Positions 6,308 to 10,670 of a stretch of 10,670 nt of DNA are shown piece after piece. Source of the stretch: SHYQ01 sp041674525. GTDB lineage: Bacteria > Chloroflexota > Dehalococcoidia > UBA2979. Below the pieces are notes generated by a model that worked only from the letters and a program-made list of their open reading frames with translations, did no database searches and was not told the DNA's origin. The position numbers and the translations under genes are program-made. The first letter of the stretch is position 1, and the number at the start of each line of letters is the position of its first letter. Where the stretch lies: the NCBI GenBank assembly GCA_041674525.1, contig JBAYVN010000076.1:1-10670 (forward strand), read 5' to 3'.

Positions 6308-6353
6308 CGGGCCGCGTCCGTCACCCGCGGCGCGACTCGCCCCAGGCATGCAA

Positions 6354-6383
6354 CAGACGGCCGCCCGAGAGGGCGGCCGTCTG
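6354..6383 (+). terminator. Terminator hairpin after clpC
   Basis: A perfect 13-bp inverted repeat, 6354-6366 with 6371-6383 (CAGACGGCCGCCC / GGGCGGCCGTCTG), closed by a GAGA tetraloop. It starts 46 bases after the clpC stop. ATTGATCC follows, so there is no U tract; placement and strength argue for a terminator or 3' stabilising hairpin. Confidence 0.75.
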
Positions 6384-6408
6384 ATTGATCCGCCGGGCGA
6401 TCTCCTGG

Positions 6409-6437
6409 TTGATCTGTCTGCGGAGATCGTGGATGCT
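6409..6437 (+). promoter_or_regulatory. Possible nudC promoter
   Basis: TTGATC (6409-6414), 17-base spacer, GATGCT (6432-6437). The spacing is ideal but the -10 matches only three of six. It would give a leader of about 20 bases. Weak candidate, listed because nudC needs a promoter after the clpC hairpin. Confidence 0.3.
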
Positions 6438-6464
6438 GGCGCGATTCTGGAACGGGGTGGCGCG

Positions 6465-7379
6465 ATGGCGGCAGCGAATGTCTACGGACAGGAAGGCCTG
6501 GACCGGCTCGTCGAGCGGCGGCGCGATCTCGACTGGTTCGCGCGCCTGCTGACGAACGACGCCACGCGGTTCGTGCTCGGATGGCGGGAGCGCCTCCCCG
6601 TGCTGGACACGCCCGAGGGGCCGCGGCTGGCCGCGGTGGATCATCGCGCGCTCGCCGGCCTCGCGCTCGGCGAGCCCGTGCTCCTGGGCGCGGTCGACGA
6701 AGCGATCCACGTCGCCATCGACGCGACCGACAGCGCGGAGGCGGAGCTGGTGGCGGCGCTGCCTGCGGGCGCGCGCCTGGCAGAGCTGCGCGAGATCGGC
6801 GCGCTGCTGCCGGGCGCGGAGGCGGCGATGGCGGCGTCGCATCGCGGCGTGCTGCTGTGGCACGCGGCGCAGCGCCATTGCGGGCGGTGCGGGGCGCCCA
6901 CCGTCGCCGTGGAGGCGGGGCACACGCTGAACTGCACGAACACCTCGTGCGGCGCCACGCATCATCCGCGCATCGATCCGGCGGCGATCACGCTGGTGAC
7001 GGACGGGGACCGCGTGCTGCTGGGCCGCAACAGGCGGCGGCCCGGCTCGATCTTCACGTGCTTCGCCGGCTTCGTGGAGGCGGGCGAATCGCTGGAGGGC
7101 GCGGCCGCGCGCGAGGTGCTGGAGGAGGTCGGCGTCCGGCTGTCGGAGGTGCGCTACCACTCATCGCAGCCGTGGCCATTCCCCGCGCAGATCATGGTGG
7201 GCTTCATCGGCACACCGGCGACGCTCGACATCCGCCTGGACGAGGACGAGATCGCCGAGGCACGCTGGTTCACGCGCGAGGAGCTCGCGTCACTGCCGCC
7301 GGACGGGGCCGTGCAGCTGCCGCGCGGGGATTCGGTGGCGCGGCGGATGATCAACGGCTGGATCCGCGGCGAGATCTAG
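6465..7379 (+). CDS. nudC: NAD(+) diphosphatase NudC
   Basis: Predicted 304 residues. NudC hydrolyses NADH/NAD+ to NMN(H) and AMP, and in bacteria also removes NAD caps from RNA. Residues 1-135 form the variable N-terminal domain. A zinc ribbon follows with Cys139, Cys142, Cys157 and Cys162; the second pair is CxxxxC rather than CxxC. Next is 'HHPRIDPAAI' (166-175), the catalytic Nudix box (Gly202 to Val224, with the REVLEEVGV core), and the NudC-specific 'SQPWPFP' motif (234-240), which separates NAD hydrolases from other Nudix enzymes. The ATG at 6465 is preferred: an earlier in-frame ATG at 6348 would run through the clpC terminator hairpin and add residues that do not resemble the family. 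A loose GGGGTGG lies a few bases upstream. The stop TAG overlaps the stop of the converging rodA through a CTAG palindrome. Confidence 0.93.
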   Translation: MAAANVYGQEGLDRLVERRRDLDWFARLLTNDATRFVLGWRERLPVLDTPEGPRLAAVDHRALAGLALGEPVLLGAVDEAIHVAIDATDSAEAELVAALPAGARLAELREIGALLPGAEAAMAASHRGVLLWHAAQRHCGRCGAPTVAVEAGHTLNCTNTSCGATHHPRIDPAAITLVTDGDRVLLGRNRRRPGSIFTCFAGFVEAGESLEGAAAREVLEEVGVRLSEVRYHSSQPWPFPAQIMVGFIGTPATLDIRLDEDEIAEARWFTREELASLPPDGAVQLPRGDSVARRMINGWIRGEI

Positions 7380-8524
7380 CGCGACGCAGGCGCCCGGGGC
7401 GCGGCGCCCGGCGAGGAGCCCCATTCCCGACGCGGTGAACGGTGCGCCGCGATCGACTCGAGGATGCCGATCGCGGCAAAGACCGCGACGAGCGCCGATC
7501 CGCCCGTCGAGACGAACGGCAGAGGGATACCGGTCGCAGGGAACAGGCGCATGTTCACCGCCGCATGCATCGAGGCCTGCAGCACGATCGCAGTGGTCAG
7601 ACCCACGGCGAGCAGCCGCCCGAACTCGTCGGGTGCGCCGGCGGCCGCGCGGTACCCGCGCCACGCGATGATTGCGAAGAGCACGATCACGGCGATCGTG
7701 ACCAGCACGCCGCCGAACTCCCCGAGCTGCGCGAACGCGAAGTCCGAGGACCGGGGCGCGACTCCGGCGAGCGCGGACGGCGCGCCGTTGAACCCTCGAC
7801 CGGTGACGCCGCCCGCGCTCAAGGCGACCTCCACCTGGCGGAGCGTGAACCCGCTGCCCAGCGGATCGCGCTCGGGGTCGAGGAAGACCGCGAGCCGCTC
7901 GCGCTGGTAGCCGGGAATCGCGATCGCGAGCGCGAGCGGGAAGAGCGACAGGCCGAGCACGGCGATGCCGCCGAGGTAGCGCCATGAGGCGCCCCAGGCC
8001 AGGGCGACGGCGAACCACGTCACGCCGATCACGATGCCGGTCCCGAGATCGGGCTCGATCACCACCAGCGCCGCGCCCGCGGCGAACAGGCCGAGGAGCA
8101 CCGTGGCCCCGCGGCCGGTCGCCCGGCGATCGGCGGCGAAGGCCGCGCCTGCGATCACGATCACGATCTTCGCGAACTCGGACGGCTGCAGGGTGACGCC
8201 GCCGCCGAGGCTGATCCAGCGGCGCGCGCCGTACTGGTGCGATCCGAGCACGAGCACGAGGATCAGCCCCGCCAGGCTCACGGCGAGAAGCGGCGGCGCG
8301 AGCGTGCGCAGCAGGCGGTAGTCCGTCCTCGACGCGACGGCGAGCGCGAGCAGGCCGATGGCGACGTAGATGGCCTGCCGCACGAGGTCGCCGTTGATCG
8401 CCCGGTGTGTCTCCTCCATCGCGATCGCGCGCGCGATGAGCAGTCCGCCGGCCGAGAGCAGGCACGCGGCCAGCAGCAGCAGCGAGTCCGGGACGATCGC
8501 GACGCGCGTGCGGATCGCCGTCAT
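7376..8524 (-). CDS. rodA: Peptidoglycan glycosyltransferase RodA (SEDS family)
   Basis: Predicted 382-residue polytopic membrane protein with about ten hydrophobic segments. SEDS proteins polymerise lipid II into glycan strands; RodA works with PBP2 in lateral wall growth. Family motifs are QPSEFAK (113-119), EPDLGTG (157-163), 'DPLGSGFTLRQVEVALSAGG' (220-239), SSDFAFA around the expected catalytic Asp261, and the C-terminal 'FPATGIPLPFVSTGGSA' (328-344). The Thr in VSTGGSA stands where Tyr is common. The start ATG (8524-8522) overlaps the PBP2 stop as ATGA, so translation is probably coupled. A longer open frame reaching upstream into the PBP2 region is an artefact of another reading frame and has no family similarity there. 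FtsW is the alternative SEDS name, but linkage to mreD and PBP2 favours RodA. Confidence 0.94.
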   Translation of the reverse strand: MTAIRTRVAIVPDSLLLLAACLLSAGGLLIARAIAMEETHRAINGDLVRQAIYVAIGLLALAVASRTDYRLLRTLAPPLLAVSLAGLILVLVLGSHQYGARRWISLGGGVTLQPSEFAKIVIVIAGAAFAADRRATGRGATVLLGLFAAGAALVVIEPDLGTGIVIGVTWFAVALAWGASWRYLGGIAVLGLSLFPLALAIAIPGYQRERLAVFLDPERDPLGSGFTLRQVEVALSAGGVTGRGFNGAPSALAGVAPRSSDFAFAQLGEFGGVLVTIAVIVLFAIIAWRGYRAAAGAPDEFGRLLAVGLTTAIVLQASMHAAVNMRLFPATGIPLPFVSTGGSALVAVFAAIGILESIAAHRSPRREWGSSPGAAPRAPASR

Positions 8525-10428
8525 CGCGTGACCCGGTTGTCGGCGATCGCCGGGTGCGTGAAGTACGCATCCAGGATCTCCTTCGCCACCGGGCCCGCGT
8601 GCGTCTGGCCCACGCCGTATTCCAGGTAGACCGCCACGGCGATCTGCGGGCGCTCGACCGGGGCGAAGGCGATGAACCAGCCGTGCGTATCGAACGAGCC
8701 GTCCGGGTACGGCTGTCCGAACTCGGCGGTGCCGGTCTTCCCGCCGATCTTCACGCCGTGCGGCACGCCGGTGCCCGCGGTGCCGTCGGCGTCGCCAGCC
8801 GCGGACTCCATGCCGCCGCGCACCACGGCCAGGTGCTCGGGTGAGACCGGGATGTGGCTGCCCACCAGCGCGGGCGTCGGCGTGAACACGCCGTTGCGCT
8901 CGATGCCGCGGACCACGCGGGGCACGGGGACCTCGCCCTGGTTCGCGACGCCGGCGGCCAGCGCCGCCATCTGCATGAGCGAGGCGGTGAGGTAGCCCTG
9001 ACCGATGCCGAAGGTGTACGTGTCGCCGAGCAGCCAGTCCTCGCCGATCACGTCGCGCTTCCACCGGCTGTCGGGCACCAGCCCGGATGCCTCGCCCGGC
9101 AGGTCGATCCCCGTGGGACGCCCGAAGCCCGCGGTGCGCGCCCACGATGCCAGGCGGTCCGCGCCGAGGCCGCGGAACGTCTCCCTACCGTTCTCCCAGT
9201 AGCCGCCGGCAAGCTCGTAGAAGTAGACGTCCGAGGAGCGAGCGATCGCGCGGTTCATGTCCACGCTCCCGTGGACGGCCCAGTCGCCGAAGACGTAGAC
9301 GACGTTCGGGTCGTACTGGCTGCGGACGGTGAGCGAGCCCCCCGCGAAGATGCGCGTCTGCGGCGTGACGATCCCGTCCTCCAGCGCGGCCATCGCGACC
9401 AGCGGCTTGAACACCGATCCCGGCGCGTGCACCTCCATGTAGGAGCGATCGATCATCGGGCGCGCGGGGTCGGTGAAGAGCGCCGACACGGCGTCGCTGG
9501 TGCCCCGCTCGAACACGTTCGGGTCGTACGTGGGCTGCGAGACCATGGCCAGCACCTCGCCGGTGCGCACGTCGAGGACCACGGCCGCCCCCGCGGGCAG
9601 GGGCTTCGCGCGCGCCTGGCCGGTGGGCTTGAGGATCGACAGCCCGTTCTGGATGCCACGCGCCACCGCCGCCTCAGCGGCGCGCTGCAGGCCCAGGTCG
9701 ATCGAGAGCACCACGTTCGCCCCCGGCGTGGGCGCCTCCTCGCCGAGCGGGCTGAGCTCGCGCCCCTGCGGGTCGCTCAGCACCAGGCGGCGACCGGGCG
9801 TGCCGCGCAGCGCCTGCTCGTACTGTGTCTCCACACCAGCGAGCCCGACGCGCGAGTTGAGCGTGTAGCCGCCCGCCAGCAGCGCCGTGGCCCGTTCCGA
9901 GGGCAGCGCGCCGACGTACCCGAGGACGTGGGCCAGCGCGCCGGTTCGTTCGTACTCGCGCGAAGGGGCGACCTCGACGCGCGTGCCGGGGACACCCGCG
10001 AGCGCGGCGCGGACCATCACCGCCTCCTCGTTCGTCAGCCCCTGGCGGAGCGCGACCGGCGCGAAGGGATCGACCGTCGCGAGCCCGGTGGTCGCGGCCT
10101 GCTCCACGGTGCTGTAGGCGATGCGGAGCGACCGGGCGATGCGCATCAGCGCCGCCCGTCGAGGCTCGTCCCCGGTGGGGAGATCGCCGGGGACCAGGGC
10201 GACGCGGTAGCGCGGCGTGTTGCGTGCCAGGACGACCCCGTTGCGGTCCGTGATCAGCCCCCGGGGGGCCTCGACGGGGATCACACGGGGGATGCCGCCG
10301 CGCGCGGAGGCGGGCACGACGGGATCGAGGACCTGCAGTCGAAGCGCCTGCATGATCAGGATCGCGCTGATGGCCAGGGCGGCCAGCGTGAGGATGCGGA
10401 GGCGTGCGACGGGGCCCGCCGGCGTCAT
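8521..10428 (-). CDS. mrdA: Penicillin-binding protein 2 (class B transpeptidase)
   Basis: Predicted 635 residues. It is the DD-transpeptidase that cross-links glycan made by RodA during elongation. There is one N-terminal membrane anchor (about residues 9-30), then the pedestal domain with the conserved 'APRGLITDRNGVVLARN' (about 54-70), then the transpeptidase domain. Catalytic motifs: SVFK with Ser338 and Lys341, SSD at 398-400 (PBP2 proteins often have Asp at the third position of SxN), and KTGTAEFG starting at Lys564. Spacing of the three motifs is normal for the class. The start ATG (10428-10426) overlaps the mreD stop TGA as ATGA, which supports it over a GTG 25 codons upstream inside mreD. 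The gene overlaps rodA by four bases at its end. All active-site residues are present, so it should be functional. Confidence 0.95.
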   Translation of the reverse strand: MTPAGPVARLRILTLAALAISAILIMQALRLQVLDPVVPASARGGIPRVIPVEAPRGLITDRNGVVLARNTPRYRVALVPGDLPTGDEPRRAALMRIARSLRIAYSTVEQAATTGLATVDPFAPVALRQGLTNEEAVMVRAALAGVPGTRVEVAPSREYERTGALAHVLGYVGALPSERATALLAGGYTLNSRVGLAGVETQYEQALRGTPGRRLVLSDPQGRELSPLGEEAPTPGANVVLSIDLGLQRAAEAAVARGIQNGLSILKPTGQARAKPLPAGAAVVLDVRTGEVLAMVSQPTYDPNVFERGTSDAVSALFTDPARPMIDRSYMEVHAPGSVFKPLVAMAALEDGIVTPQTRIFAGGSLTVRSQYDPNVVYVFGDWAVHGSVDMNRAIARSSDVYFYELAGGYWENGRETFRGLGADRLASWARTAGFGRPTGIDLPGEASGLVPDSRWKRDVIGEDWLLGDTYTFGIGQGYLTASLMQMAALAAGVANQGEVPVPRVVRGIERNGVFTPTPALVGSHIPVSPEHLAVVRGGMESAAGDADGTAGTGVPHGVKIGGKTGTAEFGQPYPDGSFDTHGWFIAFAPVERPQIAVAVYLEYGVGQTHAGPVAKEILDAYFTHPAIADNRVTR

Positions 10429-10670
10429 GCGAACAACCCGCCGCTGCCCGCTCGCACGGGCCACAGCGCGGCAGCCAGGACGGTCGCGAGGGCAGCGGTC
10501 CACGTGGTCCCCACGAGGAGCGACGAGAGTACCGGTAGCACGGCGTCGAGGGTGCCGCCCGCCGCGGCGAGCAGCAGAACATTAGACAGTGCCCCGGCGG
10601 CGCCGCCCGCCGCCGCCAGGCCGAGCCGGCGCAGGCCCGTGGCCTCGCCACGCCGCTCGCGGAGGCGGAC
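10425..10670 (-). CDS. mreD: Rod-shape protein MreD, C-terminal part (partial)
   Basis: The last 81 codons plus TGA of a gene that continues past the right edge of the window. The translation starts with a charged stretch (VRLRERRGEATGLRRLG) and continues with two hydrophobic segments rich in Ala, Leu and Val, ending '...AALWPVRAGSGGLFA'. This fits the last membrane helices of MreD, a small inner-membrane protein of the MreBCD complex. Similarity itself is low, as is typical of MreD; the call rests on hydrophobicity and on the standard order mreD-mrdA-rodA, with the stop overlapping the mrdA start as ATGA. mreB and mreC would be expected beyond the edge. Confidence 0.75.
   Translation of the reverse strand, partial: VRLRERRGEATGLRRLGLAAAGGAAGALSNVLLLAAAGGTLDAVLPVLSSLLVGTTWTAALATVLAAALWPVRAGSGGLFA

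Noticed and set aside
3458..6349. Very long open frame on the minus strand opposite clpC
   Set aside because: It mirrors the clpC codon pattern of a GC-rich gene, reads as repetitive Arg/His/Leu-rich sequence with no domain, and runs through the clpC terminator and the intergenic region.
6348..6464. Earlier ATG for nudC at 6348
   Set aside because: It would translate through the perfect clpC terminator hairpin and adds residues that do not fit NudC.
10429..10503. GTG start giving a longer PBP2
   Set aside because: It lies in mreD in another frame; the ATGA overlap at 10428 gives a standard start just before the membrane anchor.

Overview
This GC-rich window reads as the chromosome of a free-living bacterium. 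The gene set is the 3' end of 23S rRNA, an initiator tRNA, 5S rRNA, a four-S1-domain RpsA-like protein, ClpC, NudC, and an MreD/PBP2/RodA cell-elongation cluster. A rod-shape operon, a stand-alone ClpC with no ctsR/mcsAB beside it, a four-domain S1 protein and very high GC fit a Chloroflexota lineage (for example Thermomicrobia-like) or a similar high-GC group. That placement is inference and was not tested by any search.

Layout, left to right. Positions 1-158 are the 3' end of 23S rRNA (+). Positions 317-391 are tRNA-fMet(CAT) (+), closed by a strong hairpin at 401-428. Positions 512-1630 hold a gene on the opposite strand for a winged-helix, AlkZ-type DNA glycosylase. It appears to start at a rare ATT codon behind a good Shine-Dalgarno. 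Positions 1700-1818 are 5S rRNA (+), with its own promoter-like sequence directly upstream and a 13-bp hairpin directly downstream. The 5S gene is therefore cut off from the 23S gene by a terminator and about 1.3 kb carrying an antisense protein gene. This is the most unusual feature of the window.

Next come three plus-strand genes in separate units. rpsA is at 2001-3434 (TTG start, extended -10, leader hairpin, terminator). clpC is at 3797-6307, with a long GC-rich leader that contains a four-run G-quadruplex motif, and a perfect 13-bp hairpin after it. nudC is at 6465-7379. nudC meets rodA tail to tail, and the palindrome CTAG supplies a stop codon to both genes.

The right third, on the minus strand, is the tightly packed series mreD (partial) - mrdA (PBP2) - rodA. 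Both junctions are ATGA overlaps, so the three proteins of the elongasome are probably translated in a coupled way. RodA polymerises lipid II into glycan strands, PBP2 cross-links them, and MreD belongs to the membrane complex that links them to MreB.

Most genes are ordinary housekeeping functions. The points worth a second look are the split rRNA locus with a leaderless-looking 5S promoter, the ATT-started glycosylase gene between the rRNA parts, the structured clpC leader, and a shared terminator style (GNRA-type tetraloops without a strong U tract). I saw no CRISPR array, insertion sequence, phage gene or defence system.
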